The notes: generated by a model not told the origin, from the letters alone. 64,000 nucleotides of DNA from Acanthacorydalis orientalis (GCA_034766995.1 CM068313.1:31733325-31797324), one strand, 5' to 3'. Positions 1 through 12,880 are shown, counted from the stretch's first letter. Program-made: numbers and translations.

Positions 1-49
1 CTGATTTTAATTGACAAACAATTATTCGCATTCAATTTCCATTATATGA

Positions 50-53
<4 letters not shown>

Positions 54-115
<62 letters not shown>
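54..115. repeat. (TA)n microsatellite
   Basis: Pure TA alternation for about 62 bp. Confidence 0.97.
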
Positions 116-123
<8 letters not shown>

Positions 124-305
124 ATGAGATACTGGAAAATAATGTTTTTTTAATTAACATATTTTATTTTCTAATTTATTTTTGCAAACATCAACATATC
201 TAATGAACCATAATTGTCAAATAAACATTTTTATATCATCAAAGATGAGAATTTTTTCTTGTTAAAAAAGCAAACATGTATGTAAGAAGATGAATTTTAG
301 ATAAG

Positions 306-361
306 CAACATATAGTATAATTGATATACTATATGTTGTATACGAAACATATAGTATAATT
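306..361. repeat. Perfect 14 bp inverted repeat plus a third direct copy
   Basis: CAACATATAGTATA (306-319) and its exact complement TATACTATATGTTG (325-338) are separated by five bases, giving a 33 nt hairpin. A direct copy of the left arm continuing into the spacer (16 matching bases, 307-322) recurs at 346-361. The three-copy arrangement suggests a local duplication with inversion rather than chance. Confidence 0.75.
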
Positions 362-668
362 TGTCATCAAAATACCTTGTGTTTATTCATTATTGTTTTT
401 TATGTATATACTCAGCTGTTTTTATATTAGTAAAAAGTTGATTTCAATTAATTTCAAGAGTTTATTTTCTTGTCGCTTTGTGAAACGGTCTAACTGTTAA
501 CTATAAAATGGTCTGTGTTTTGTCTATTCTATTTTAAAATTTCGAAGTGCAATATTTCTTTGCAAACACACCAGACAAATAAAATGTTTTTTTGAGGGAT
601 TACGTGTAGTAATAGCACGTTCTGTTTATTTGTTTTTTTCTGTCAACTGTATTTGGGGCCTTAGTAGC

Positions 669-719
669 TGTGCATTGACATATTTTTGTCCCCGGTCGCC
701 AAAAATTGTATAATGCACA
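669..719. repeat. Interrupted hairpin
   Basis: TGTGCATT (669-676) pairs with AATGCACA (712-719), and ATTTTTG (682-688) pairs with CAAAAAT (700-706), leaving a GC-rich loop containing CCCCGG. This is the only GC-rich segment in the first 1.7 kb. No known small RNA is recognised. Confidence 0.45.
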
Positions 720-1789
720 TTTTTATCTTCAATTCTTTCAATTCGTTAAACTTCCTGATCTATATGTTTTTATTTTCTTCATTTATCCTATATGATACTA
801 ATACACTCTGTCTAGAAGTATGATCAGTTTTAATTAAGTATTCTTATACACATAATAGCTAATTTACGAAGTTATCTGTTAATTAAAGTTTCTTTAATTA
901 TTTTCAACTTTTGAGCTTTAAAATTAATAAAATATGTATAATCTTAGTTTGATGTAGATAATTGAAATGAACTGTAACGTAGATTAACAAAATGTCTACT
1001 CTAACATAATAATCGAAAAAAGTTTCAAATGAAAGATGCTAAAATATTACTGAAAATCGAATAATTACAAAACAGTAAGACAAAAACACTACCAATTTGT
1101 CATAAATGAAAATATGAATTTTAGAGAAATTTTAGTTAGACAATGAAAGATTACATTAGACAATTTAGTTAGACAATGAAGAGAAGAGATGTTCTGAACA
1201 CTGTATATATTTATATATATATATATATATTTACAGATATTTTCTAAGATATTTTAAAAAAATTAAAAAAAAATGTATTAAAAAAATCATTGATTTTTGT
1301 AAAGAAAAGTCAACAAATATATATATATATATATATAACTTCCAAAGAAGTTGTGATACAATAATACAATTAATTTCACCTTGAATAACAGAAGAAAATT
1401 TAATAATGTTTTATATTGATATATCATATTTATAAAATAATTAGTTATATCTAGTTTAGCTTATTGTACTTTTTTATGTTTATTTTTCATATTTTTAGAA
1501 AAATCATATATTTAAAAGTACAACATCAAATAATGTGTTTTTTTTTGATTTTTCTATTTTATCGTTTTTATTTTTAAACATAATATATTAAAGTACGATA
1601 TTCGTTTTAACTTACTTTTTTAAATAAATATATTTCTTATTTATTCCCAAATAATATATAACACGATTCAAAATAAAATGACCCATAAATGTGAAACGAT
1701 CATATATTTCCCGCTCTATTTATTTTTAAAGAAAACACATTGCTTGTATCTTATTTCATGAATCAGTTAACATATTCAACTTACCAAAT

Positions 1790-1930
1790 AGATACGTCAA
1801 TACTCTGTATCCCTTCTTGCTAAACAAGCCGCAAAATACGTTAGCCAACCAAAAGTCAAACAAGACCGGAGACTTTACGCACCGAATAAACCACATTTCT
1901 CCATCCATGTATCAATCTGTGTTTGATATA
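1790..1930. other. GC-elevated island
   Basis: Unique mixed-composition sequence containing AACAAGCCGC, ACGTTAGCC and GACCGGAGAC. No open frame or splice pair is evident. Confidence 0.3.
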
Positions 1931-2196
1931 CAGTTAGGATTATCAATCACAAATAATACTTTGAGCGTCGATATCTAGTATCTTTTTTTTCTTTGTATTA
2001 ATACACATGTTTTATTTCTTTTCTATAAATCGTTTTATTGATGAAATAAGAATAGACGATGTCACCTACTCAAGTGATAATACATAAACATGATAAAATA
2101 TAAATATAAATATTCATTACAATGTTGTGTATTTTATATTATATAGATTGTAATTTATTGTTTTCTTATAGATTTTTTATATTTTGATAAACAACG

Positions 2197-2198
<2 letters not shown>

Positions 2199-2270
<72 letters not shown>
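2199..2270. repeat. (TA)n microsatellite
   Basis: Pure tract of about 72 bp. Confidence 0.97.
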
Positions 2271-2273
<3 letters not shown>

Positions 2274-2978
2274 CCTTCATAAATTATTGACGAAAAAATA
2301 TCAATACAAGTAAAAAAGTAAGAACAATTTTCATGATTACGAAGTTTATAAAACGTTTTAATAATATGACATATTATAAATACAATAAAAGTGTTTCACT
2401 ATATAGAATCTATTTCACGATGTTTATATTTTTTCCTTGTTAAATTTACTTCCTTTTCTTTTCTTCTCATTAATTTTGAATTTTAATTCTACTTGCTATA
2501 AATATTATCACTTTAATACTAACATTTGTTTTGCGTCTATTAAACTGCAAAAAATTTACTAAAAAAATAGTACTAAAATAAAAATTGAAATTGATATATT
2601 TAACAAAAAAAAATAATTTACAAAAAAGAGAATAAGACTATTCAGATACTACGAATATATATAAAGATCTAACATGTAATAAATCAGAAAAAAATATTAT
2701 ACGATCGTGTATTTCCAAAATAACTTATTTTATCAAAAACGTTTTTTTTAATAAATGATTAATTTAACCAATTATAATACATTTTATACAAATAAATTCA
2801 ATTCGTAGTACCTAAAACCTCGACGCACCCTTAAACCCCAAATAAATAATTCAATTCTTAGTTTTTATTTAAAATTTATTATTCAAATTGTCAAAAATTA
2901 TATCGTTTATATGATAAAAAATGGTCAAAATAAAAATAACAACTTTAAGAATACTGACTGAAAGAAACCAACAAATAT

Positions 2979-3097
2979 AATTGATTTATAAAATCAATTG
3001 GTAAAAAAAGAAACATTTGTCTCAAATAAACCAATTATCTTTTTTATATTTGTTAAAAGGTTTTTCCTTTACTTTTAATATTTACTTAAAAGGAAAA
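2979..3097. repeat. Two adjacent small inverted repeats
   Basis: AATTGATTT (2979-2987) and AAATCAATT (2991-2999) form a 9 bp stem with a 3 nt loop. TTTTCCTTT (3062-3070) and AAAGGAAAA (3089-3097) form a second 9 bp stem. Short AT-rich palindromes arise easily at this base composition. Confidence 0.3.
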
Positions 3098-4229
3098 TAA
3101 TTTATTTATTGTTTCTTATACGCCTTTATTTTGTTTTTAACTTATTTTAACTGTTTATAATATTCATAATTTTTCATTACTGAAAACACATTTTTTCTAT
3201 AAGTTTCTACTTCACTCGTATGTCGTATTCTAATCTTTTATAAATGTTGTCTCATACAATATATACATTAAATTATTTTAAAAGGCAAGATACTATTCCA
3301 AGCTGTTTTTCCTTACTAAAACAATTCATGAAATAACTTTCGGTATTTCATTACGCATATCGAGATTATAAAATCTATGTAAAATGAAAGAAGTATCTTT
3401 TCTTTGTATTAGTTTGATTCGCAAACATTAAATAAACTCTTTCTTTTACATTTCTATAGCATTGATAAATCTTTTTCAGTACAAAATTCAAAATAATACA
3501 AGCTTCACTAACAGTTATAAAAACGTAGTATTTCCATAACAAAAATTAATGGAAAGATGGACTTAGGTATTTATACAAATCTGACAATTATTTTACAATC
3601 ATTCAATTGAATAAAATGAGTTACTAAATTTCTATCATTTGACAAACTAACTAGAAGTATTTTTCGATGATTTCAATTCCAAGCAACTTTTCTTCTCTAA
3701 TTATAACTTCTTAAAATTGTTATATATTGCTTCCAACACAATTACTTGGTATATTACATATTCAGTTCCCATTATTTGTTTTAATATCATTCATAATGTC
3801 ATTTATAAATAAAATAAACATTACTGAACTAAATACACTACCTTGATACCTCTACTTGAATTAATATTAGTTCTAAAAATCATACTTTGGTTATTTGAGT
3901 TCTATTTAAAAGTTTAATAAATTCATCGAAATAATTTATTATCATTATCGATCAAATATAATTTATTTAATGTTGCAATGTATAGAAACTTATCATTGCT
4001 ATGCAACAATTTAAAACAACATATTTTTTAAACCCTATTATCAAGATAATATTGTTAAATTGGATTAAAAAAGGCATTATAAAATACAACTCCTAAATTG
4101 TCTTTTTTTAATTCCAAAAATATTTTATTTGTAAAATTTTTCCCTAGTTATTATTAATTAAAACGATTTAATTCGTACTTCGCATAATTATGTACATATT
4201 TTCATTTATGCGTAGAAGAAAAAAAATGT

Positions 4230-4620
4230 AATCTTGAAAAAATGACATGTTCTGCAACCGAAACTCCGAATGAAACCTATAGCCACCATTTCTTACACAT
4301 TCGACTCTCAACTTTTCCGGGACGGAAATCGAACACGTATAAAGAGGATCGTGTGTGTATATGAGGGTCAGGGGGGAAATAGAGGATGATGATAGTGTGG
4401 CTCTACGTACGAGTTTTGTATGCTTGTATGCTTTTGTGGATGTGTGCGTGAGGGTGCTATTTCGGACAAGCTCACGAGAGTTTTCCGCGGAAAACCTAAT
4501 CTAAATATCCATTCGTTACGCGAGTGCCTTACGTATGTGATATATGTCTCTTACGTATGTCTACACCTCACACAAAATGGCTGCTCCCGGATTTATTTCT
4601 CACACGTCAAATAATTCTCT
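4230..4620. other. GC-elevated island, candidate regulatory element
   Basis: About 390 bp of unique sequence with a GGGTCAGGGGGG run, the 16 bp palindrome at 4480 and AAAATGGCTGC (4574-4584), a good match to the YY1/Pho-type word. A 64-codon + frame lies here but lacks convincing start context or downstream splice sites. A (TA)n array follows at 4676. Confidence 0.4.
4480..4495. promoter_or_regulatory. 16 bp perfect palindrome GTTTTCCGCGGAAAAC
   Basis: A perfect GC-centred palindrome inside the 4.2-4.6 kb island. Each half resembles a GGAAAAC Rel/NF-kB-type half-site, so a dimeric factor site is plausible but unproven. Downstream, CTTACGTATGT is repeated 22 bp apart (4528-4538 and 4550-4560). 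Confidence 0.4.
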
Positions 4621-4673
4621 GACTGGTAATATAAAGTGGTTTTGCTTTTCCAAAAGTCTAATATAGTATATAG

Positions 4674-4675
<2 letters not shown>

Positions 4676-4741
<66 letters not shown>
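4676..4741. repeat. (TA)n microsatellite
   Basis: About 66 bp with one TG interruption, abutting the 4.2-4.6 kb island. Confidence 0.97.
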
Positions 4742-5031
4742 GTTGGTTATTTTGTTCGATGTTACATATCCAATTTAGCTAGGACATATTTTTATATTTT
4801 CTAGATTTATACGATTTGTTTTGTATGAAATAAAATAAAGAAAATATTTTTCGCACGCAATAAATGATTTATCTAAAAATAAATGTTCAGTCGAATACAA
4901 TAAACAAAGAATATTGTTTTATTTGAGATCTGTTGTCTTTTCTGACAGGTTAGGTTTTTAACTTTTTTATATATGTCGTTCAGTAATTTGTTTCATTTTT
5001 TTATTATTTCTCTCTCTTCGTATAAACACAC

Positions 5032-5079
<48 letters not shown>

Positions 5080-7394
5080 TACAATTATATCTAACTTAAT
5101 AATTTTCAAAAATAAATTAATTTCAAAAGAATACATTAAAAAGAAATGATTCTTAATTTAATTAATAGAATGTTGGTGGAAAACGTAAATTATAATCATC
5201 TTAACAAGAAAAATCGTGCCATTAATAGCAATAAACGTTTTTTCACATGTTCAAATAACGTCCTTGAGAATTTACGTTATTTAGAAAGAAATAAGTGGCA
5301 ATATTTCTTTGTCCACATATATTTTCATCTTATACGACCCTTTTTGAAAGAATGATCTAGCCCTTAGCTATTAGAACTATTTTTAGCTGCAGTGTTAGTA
5401 CAAAAATATTGCAAAGAAAAATAATTTTAATCTCAACCTTGAAAATAATAACGTTTACTTGATATTTCTATTGTAACAAATAAGTTAATATAGATTTTAA
5501 AACAATTTTATTTATTTTTTATATATTTTCATCGATATTATGTTCTAATAATAAAAAAAATATATCAAACTGTTATATCCTTTTTTAAATTTATAAATAT
5601 AACCCGTTTTTTTATTTTTATACATACATAACTTTTATTGTCTAAAGTTGTTTCTTAATCAATAGAGACATAAATAATATACTCTCATATTTAAAAATAT
5701 GTTACTAAGAAAATAAAACATATTTGTAAGCATAATTAAGTTTCTCTTTATAAAGAGTGCTCTTTTAATTATTTGAAATATATTAAATTTATGAAGTTAC
5801 TGTCACTTAATAGTTTCAAATACACTAAATATAAATCACACAACAAGCCAGTAAACAGTTCACACACATTTTGTGGTTTGTGGTATTTGTTATTCGTTTT
5901 TAAAAATAAATATAGATATATTTACAAACTTCAATTAAGATTTTTCAATTATATCGATGTTTTTTCTAAAACATCAGAATAATTAAATCAATAATATTAT
6001 ATAAAATTAAACAATAATAAATTAATTAATTAACATAAACATTGTTTTATTTATTTTATGAAGCTTATATGACATAACGAAAAAGAAACAAAAAAAACAC
6101 TAAAAATTACTGAACTTATATGAACGTTAAAATAATTTTATACAAACTTCAAAATTAAAAAATTATTAAAGAAAATAAATAATATCAATAATTTCAGTCA
6201 TACAAAATATTGATAGATTATTATTATTAGAATAAAAAATTAATCCAATTTTATTACCGTTTGCTCTACATTATTCAATAAATTATGTTACATTAATGCA
6301 AAAGAATCAAAACTTAAAAAACGCAACAAAAATAAAATCATAATTTTGTTTTTCAAGCCGTATATAAACATATTCACAGATGTAAGTAACACACACACAC
6401 ACACTATATCTTAAATTGAAACATCAAGTTTTGTAATAAATAATAAATTCTAACAAAGTATTAAGAAGAATTTATTTCATTGATTCGTTACAGACTTGGA
6501 TTTATAATTATTAATAACGCAAATGGCTGTTAAGAATGGATTATTTCTGAAAATCAACCAGTTTTGATTTCAATAAAATTATAAAAAAATATAGAGAAAC
6601 GATTAAAAATGGAATATATTGTTTTAATATAACTATTGAATCGTCATAAGAATACTATTTGTGTTTGGTTCTAGTTAGAGTAAGTTCTTTGAATAAATAT
6701 TTTTTGACAACAAGTATTTAATAAAATAATTAATAAAATTCTAATTAATAATTTTTTTTTAAAAAAAAGAGCAATTATATGTAACATAAATGTAATTTCT
6801 TGAAAAATATCCAGTTACAAAGTCATTCAATAATTTTGAAGAAGTTATGACAATAGAATATTTGTACTGCACCTAATGAGACTAAATAGAAATAATTACA
6901 TATACTACATAAAATACAAATAGGATTCTATATTAAGAACTCAAAAATATTGAATTTATTGTCCATTACTAGAAAAGAACGAAATATATTTTTATAAAAC
7001 ATTAATTTTAATATTTAAAAGAAATTGTTATAATAGAATATATTTTCAGGCTCGAACTGAATTTCCTTTTTAATTCTTAAGAATTCAATTTTTTTTTTTT
7101 TATTTGGAATTCGTTTAAATAGTAATCATTTAAATTTACATGAATACATTTTCCGTATTTCCAATACATTTATATATTTTGATGTATGACGTATATACTA
7201 CAATCTTCAAAAATAACTTTGAATTTTGAATATAGTAATTTATTTTCCATTGTAAATACATTTTCTTTAATTTTTTACTTCACGAATACAATATTTATCG
7301 TTTATTTAAATAACAAAAATTACATGTAATACTTGAATATTTATTCTATATATAAAAAAGCCGTATAACAATAAAGAACGCATTTTGTGTATCA
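4742..7394. other. AT-rich non-coding DNA
   Basis: Two 69-codon + frames (5146 and 5773) are Lys/Asn/Phe/Tyr-rich, as expected from composition alone. A short (CA)n tract lies at 6389-6404. Nothing else is seen. Confidence 0.7.
5036..5072. repeat. (TA)n microsatellite
   Basis: Pure tract of about 37 bp. Confidence 0.97.
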
Positions 7395-7860
7395 AATGAA
7401 AAATTTTACAGCTCTCGAGAAATCTCTCGAGAGAAACAAATTTCTGAAAGTATCGATCGCGAACCATCACGCACATACTACATACTGACGATGTTCCAAA
7501 CGCTTGCTTGCTCCATGCTCAATTCTGTGATTGTGTGTATACGCTAGTCGAACGGCATCCAATAAATTGGTCACCCCGGGACTCGGCAATGAGCAATCGG
7601 CTGTCTCTCACTGACAATGTGATTTAGTAATCGTTTTACCGAAGGGTCTTCCCCGTACCTATACACGCGTATCCCCACACCACCGCAGGCGTACATGCTA
7701 AACCATTTCGGTACCGTTTGCCGATGCTGATGTATTGAACTTTGAAGTTTTGTGAATGTGATTTTTTTTGAATTTGAATTCTGTGTGGTCGACTTAGCTA
7801 ATCGGTATGGATAATTGTAAAAAAATGAATGATTTTCAACAATAGCCATATATAAAAGGA
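7395..7860. other. GC-elevated island, candidate regulatory element
   Basis: Unique sequence containing CCCCGGGACTCGG, CGGTACCG and ATCGATCGCGA words. A 92-codon minus-strand frame crosses it (7571-7849). It shows no recognisable domain and I treat it as chance unless transcript evidence appears. Confidence 0.4.
7412..7433. promoter_or_regulatory. CTCTCGAG inverted repeat
   Basis: CTCTCGAG (7412-7419) and CTCGAGAG (7426-7433) form perfect 8 bp arms around six bases, at the left edge of the 7.4-7.9 kb island. The arms carry GAGAG/CTCTC words of the kind bound by GAGA-type factors; binding is an inference. Confidence 0.35.
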
Positions 7861-8790
7861 ACTTTACTTTTGAACCTTATGAGCGAGGAAATATCAGTAT
7901 TACAAGCCGATAAAAACAAAAGTAACTTGCTTGCTGGATAACTCTGAATTGTTGAGCTAGTTCTTGTTCTGTCTAAGCAAATTTTTCACTTACAGCTACT
8001 CAAGATTCTCGTCTTAATTTTTTTTTAATTGACCGAGATATTCTCAATCAGAAAAATCATTACCGTCATCCTGAAACCTTTAAAACTATTTTTTATATGT
8101 TTAATGCATCACAACACCTTCCCCTAAAACTGAACAAATCATTCTTGTGGCTTCATCAGCATTTTTTTCAACTGAAATGTGAAAAGTATGCAATGCCTAA
8201 AATACTGAGTTATGACGACATCATGGTCATTTTTATGAGGTTATTCCAACTATTTGATCAAAATATATAGTGTTTTTAAATATTAATGTTGCCAGTTCAA
8301 AATCCTAAAACGACGAGAAAATATTTTAATTTAAAACAGAGCCATGAATGATTCAATTTAAATGTACCAAATTAATTTCCTGTTCCAATAATAATAAATT
8401 ACCTATTTAGCTGATTAAATGAAATCCATGGGGAAACATAAAAGAACCAAACATAGAAAAATAGAAAAGCGAATGTTATGTATATTTAGTCCATATAAAC
8501 TACATCCAGGTAATAAAGAAAAACAAGTGAGAACAACGTTGTTAACAAGGCAAAGAATTCCTCCTTTTCTGCATCAATTTCTAATTAGAATTAATAAATG
8601 GTTGGTTTACAATTTAAAGTAAAATACCAATAACGTGAGATATTTAAAATTATTTACCAATGTTACTTAAGTTAATATAAACCAAATGAAACTATCACTA
8701 CAATAATTTATTGTTAATAATTAAAAACATTAAATGTAAAAGCATATGTATATATATAGTAAATATAATGATAATATCGTATAAATAAAT

Positions 8791-8824
8791 ATATATATAT
8801 ACGATAAAATTTAATTCAAAACTT
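8791..8824 (+). repeat. Copy 1 of a dispersed 34 bp segment
   Basis: Ten bases of (AT)n followed by ACGATAAAATTTAATTCAAA and ACTT are identical to 10615-10648. Here the segment also closes a small inverted repeat: ATCGTATA (8776-8783) pairs with TATACGAT (8798-8805) around the AT run. Confidence 0.75.
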
Positions 8825-9132
8825 AAGTATAATTTGAAAGTCTAATCAACAATTGAATTTCCATAAACGTCGTAATATAAAATTTACTATTTCAAAAATA
8901 CACTAGCAACTAATGTAAATCAAAGTAAGTAATTGCATTACAAAACCAGTTGAATTTCATAATATACTTCTAAAAGCATTTTATAAAAATATATTAGAAA
9001 TATTTATTTTATTTTTTTATATACAAATTTAATAATTGTATCCAAAAGCATATAGTTTCTTAATGTTATTTTTTATACTCATATTAAAATAAGTGTTTAC
9101 AATGTTATAACTGTTGCATTCTAATTAAATAA

Positions 9133-9138
<6 letters not shown>

Positions 9139-9178
<40 letters not shown>

Positions 9179-9185
9179 CACACAT
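9139..9185. repeat. (TA)n with short CA tail
   Basis: TA tract to 9172 followed by CATATACACACAT. Confidence 0.95.
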
Positions 9186-9627
9186 ATAATCATATCACTT
9201 AATATCTAGAAAATTAAAATTATCTATCAAATATTGAAACGACTAAATAATTTTAATATACATTTTAAAAAGTATACGATTTAATTGAAATAACTAGTGC
9301 TATTTAAGTTGTCATAGCTGTAACAATATAAATACATAAAAGAAAGTATAAAAAATGGAATAATAATTATAGTCAGTTGACAACTTAATTGAAGAGAAAA
9401 CTAAATGATTATAAACTATTTCGAGTATAGTTTGGAAAATAGTATATTAAATAGAATAATAAATAAGACATATTGTTTTATAAATAATAAACAAATGTCA
9501 TAATATGAAAACGTAATTACCTTTGGTAGATTTTAATAATATATTTTATTCTACGATGGATTGGAAGGATAATACATTAAGTCTATTTTTTATTAAAATA
9601 TGAATTAAAAATTAATGATTTTAAATT

Positions 9628-9711
<84 letters not shown>
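9628..9711. repeat. Compound (CA)n(TA)n microsatellite
   Basis: About 11 CA units run directly into about 30 TA units. Confidence 0.97.
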
Positions 9712-9714
<3 letters not shown>

Positions 9715-10586
9715 CGGCCTTAAAATGTATTGATTGAAAATAAGTACACGTTTGACCAGTGTTAGATTTTTATAATATTATTGTTTGAAATAATTTAATA
9801 AACATTGTAATCGTTTTAACTCAACTAAAGAATGAAGTAAAGAATATTATTATATTGAGGAAAAAAGAGATTTTGTAATAAATGTTCACAAAAGATATGA
9901 TAAAAAATGAATAATACATTTTTATGAGCACTGTTTTAAGAAGTAAAGTATAAAATTGAATGAAATATTTTTTTGGAACTAAATAAACATAATAACAATA
10001 TTTATTCACAAAATGAATTATTTTTCATCTTACTCTTATATAAAATATTTATAAAAGAGTATCAAAGTTATACGGTTTTTATTTAATAGTTACGAAATTG
10101 AATACTTGGTAATCATAAACCTAAATTGATACAAAATAGTTAACAGTAATATTTATACCAGTAGAATTTTCTCAATATAGAACAGTAGAAAAAAATATTC
10201 TAAGTAAAAGAGATTATTTACAAAGTATTTTTGAAAAAATTCAAAAATTAAATGTAAATTTAATACAAGCTTGAAAATTAATACATAAATTAGTATATAT
10301 GCACACGTATACATTGGTTTCAATGTATGTATATATATATATATATATAAACCAATATACACAACAAAACATGAGAAATAACACAAACCACTCTAATTTG
10401 ATGCTAAAAATGCTAAAGTAAAAAGAATAATTGTAAATAAAATTAATTATATATAAAAATGTGGCTTTTGATGAATAAAAAATGAACATGAGATAAGTTT
10501 ATGTAAAATGCGTATGGCACTAGTATTGTGATTTTTTATTCACATTGTATATTGTATTTCAATTTTTAAAATATCTTGATAATACG

Positions 10587-10587
<1 letters not shown>

Positions 10588-10626
<39 letters not shown>

Positions 10627-10645
10627 GATAAAATTTAATTCAAAA

Positions 10646-10688
<43 letters not shown>
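10588..10688 (+). repeat. Copy 2 of the dispersed segment between two (TA)n arrays
   Basis: Two pure (TA)n arrays (10588-10625 and 10650-10688) sandwich a 24 bp unique spacer that is identical to 8801-8824. A (TA)n-primed duplication or gene conversion from the 8.8 kb copy is the simplest explanation. Confidence 0.75.
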
Positions 10689-10691
<3 letters not shown>

Positions 10692-10719
10692 CTCTATTAT
10701 TTTCGTTCTGAATAAAAAA

Positions 10720-11060
10720 CTAGATCGCACAACAAGAAAAAAATGTCAACAACATAAAGATACAATCTACAAAACTACAAGGCGGTTGAGATGCAAGCAG
10801 TTTTGAGGGTTGAAGGGAATGGATGAAAACGAGGTGGTGATTCTTGTCCTTGCTATAAGGAGGATGGTGTGTGTATGTCCGTAACTCGGTCGGTATAAGA
10901 AATCGGAAATTAGGAGTTCTGGTGTAATGGATGGAACGAATACGTGCCAAAGTCCTTTTGCCCGGGTAGGTTTGTCGGGTGAAATCATTCCGAAGGTGGA
11001 CGACAAAAGAGGTGACGTACAACGAGAGAACACGAGACACTGGCGTTACCTACGTAGAAC
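10720..11060. other. GC-elevated island
   Basis: Unique, G-rich on the + strand (for example GAGGTGGTGATTC and TTGCCCGGGTAGG). Two overlapping minus-strand frames of 88 and 106 codons cover it. Overlap in two frames with no domain suggests compositional openness rather than coding. Confidence 0.35.
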
Positions 11061-11539
11061 GTCAAAGGGGAATTGAATACTAATTTTAAACTTAATGCGT
11101 ATTAATTTGATCATTTACGTAGTTTGTATACAATCGAAAAGAATTATTAGACTATTAAGCGGATTTGTTAATTTATTGTAAGAGGCGTGGTTTGAGCCAT
11201 TTTTTAAACAAGGAATGTTATTTACTCACAAACAATTTATTTTTAGAGTGAATTAATTTATAGCATTTTTAAATTTCTTGTAAAAGTTTGTAAAGTAAGT
11301 CTTCTTCCTGAAGATATTGTTTCATTCCGGAAGACAAATTAATCGGATCAAAAGTGTTTCAGTACTCATTAAAAAGATACATTCAATATATGTCACTTAT
11401 TTCTTATATTATTATATAGTTCCTCTATTAAAGTTATGAAAAAAATGACTTCATTTAGAAAAATAGTTGAATTGTTACTGAAAAAAATCAAGTGAGTAGT
11501 TTAAATATTTTTTTATCTATAATCCCCGGTATAATATAA

Positions 11540-11900
11540 ATAATCAGTGATGCAATACGTTTCGATCATACTGTTACCGCCACTGTTACATAAAGAACTC
11601 TGTGACATGGAAAGTGAGTGAATGTCGCCTGTGTTCACGCAGCGCTTGGATTATTGACAGCGCGATGAGAACGTCACAGCTCTTGTCTATACTGACTACA
11701 TCATTATTCAAAGACATGCCTGATGATCTGTTTGTTTGACATCGACCAACACCAGTTCAACAATGTTATTATGTTTTAAGTGAGTTTTCGACTAGTCTGA
11801 ATAAATTATGCGGCTTAAGTCCTTCCATTGTGTTTTGTGACGAAATTTCTGATTTTGTTTGATTACTCTTCCCTACTTCAATCGCGTATTAGACGTATAA
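11540..11900. other. GC-elevated island with TALE- and Fox-like words
   Basis: Contains TTATTGACAG (11651-11660), close to a composite Exd/Hth (Pbx/Meis) site, and TGTTTGTTTGAC (11729-11740), a forkhead-type word, with GCAGCGCTTGG and GACAGCGCG nearby. The pattern suits a developmental enhancer. Factor assignment is by motif only. Confidence 0.35.
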
Positions 11901-12260
11901 TGTTTTTTAGCGTTCATTAATATCTTAAGTGACACTAATTAATCTACAGATTATTCATAAAAAAGATTTTTTACCGTTAAATTATTCTTCGTGATATAAT
12001 TAATTTAATTTAACTCTGACTCGTGTTGCAAGCAGGCAAAAATTACAACATGAACATCACATGACACATTTAATGAGAAAGATATTAAAAAAGAAATTTA
12101 AGCAACTCCTCGATAATAAATAAATTGAAACTAAGTTTAACATAATTATTTTCTTATTCAATATATATTAATTCTTTATTTCTACTGCATTATTCAATAA
12201 AGAATGCAGTTTTACATTTTCATTAATGACAATATTTTGCATATTTTAATAAAAATATAC

Positions 12261-12263
<3 letters not shown>

Positions 12264-12324
<61 letters not shown>
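12264..12324. repeat. Compound (TA)n(TG)n microsatellite
   Basis: About 43 bp of TA followed by about 9 TG units. Confidence 0.97.
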
Positions 12325-12831
12325 ATAATCCAAATCAAGTTATCTTAATTTACTTATCCAGATTTAAAAAAAATATATAAACAAATAATGCTGATATCGT
12401 TTTAAAAATTAAATTTTAACATAGATTTATTTTATAATTATACTAGTTTCAAATTATATAAAAAATTTAAAAAGAAGTATAAATTAAAAAATAAATAAAG
12501 TTTGGAATAACATATTATATATCATTTTTTTTTAAAATTAGAGCAAATTTCTTATAGAAAATTATATACACTATAAAAATTATCAATATTTGATTCCACA
12601 CTTATTATATTTTTTCATGTTGCATTGTTAATGTACTTCTTCAATCCTTTAAAAATATTCTGTAATAAAAATTACTTCATTACATTAATCTACATTATTT
12701 TTTTTAAAAAAAACAGTTTTATCGGATTTTTCCCCAATAATTACTTTGCTTTTCTTTAAAATGTATATTTCTGGTATATTAACGAATTATATACTACGAT
12801 ACACCCACAAACACGGACACACACACATATT

Positions 12832-12835
<4 letters not shown>

Positions 12836-12878
<43 letters not shown>
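12836..12878. repeat. (TA)n microsatellite
   Basis: About 43 bp, preceded by a CA-rich stretch (ACACACACAT). Confidence 0.97.

Positions 12879-12880
<2 letters not shown>

Larger units (their letters stand above)
121..4229. other. AT-rich non-coding DNA
   Basis: Apart from the hairpins at 306 and 669, the small island at 1790 and the (TA)n arrays listed separately, only homopolymer A/T runs and short TA tracts (1212-1230, 1317-1337) are visible. No gene is supported. Confidence 0.7.
7861..10587. other. AT-rich non-coding DNA
   Basis: Includes a 67-codon Lys/Arg-rich + frame (8419-8622) without homology clues, the first copy of the 34 bp duplicated segment, and the arrays at 9.1 and 9.6 kb. 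Confidence 0.65.

Noticed and set aside
6740..6775. T-run followed by A-run as a transposon poly(A) tail or terminator
   Set aside because: Similar T-run/A-run junctions recur across the window without adjacent element ends or target duplications.
8419..8622. 67-codon Lys/Arg-rich + frame, possible small basic protein
   Set aside because: The basic residues follow from AAA/AGA-rich sequence. There is no domain and no promoter, so length is within chance.
10720..11040. 106-codon minus-strand frame, the longest simple ORF
   Set aside because: It lies in a GC island that is also open in a second overlapping minus frame (88 codons). It shows no domain, no splice context and His/Thr/Pro-rich low-complexity residues, as expected from fewer AT stops.
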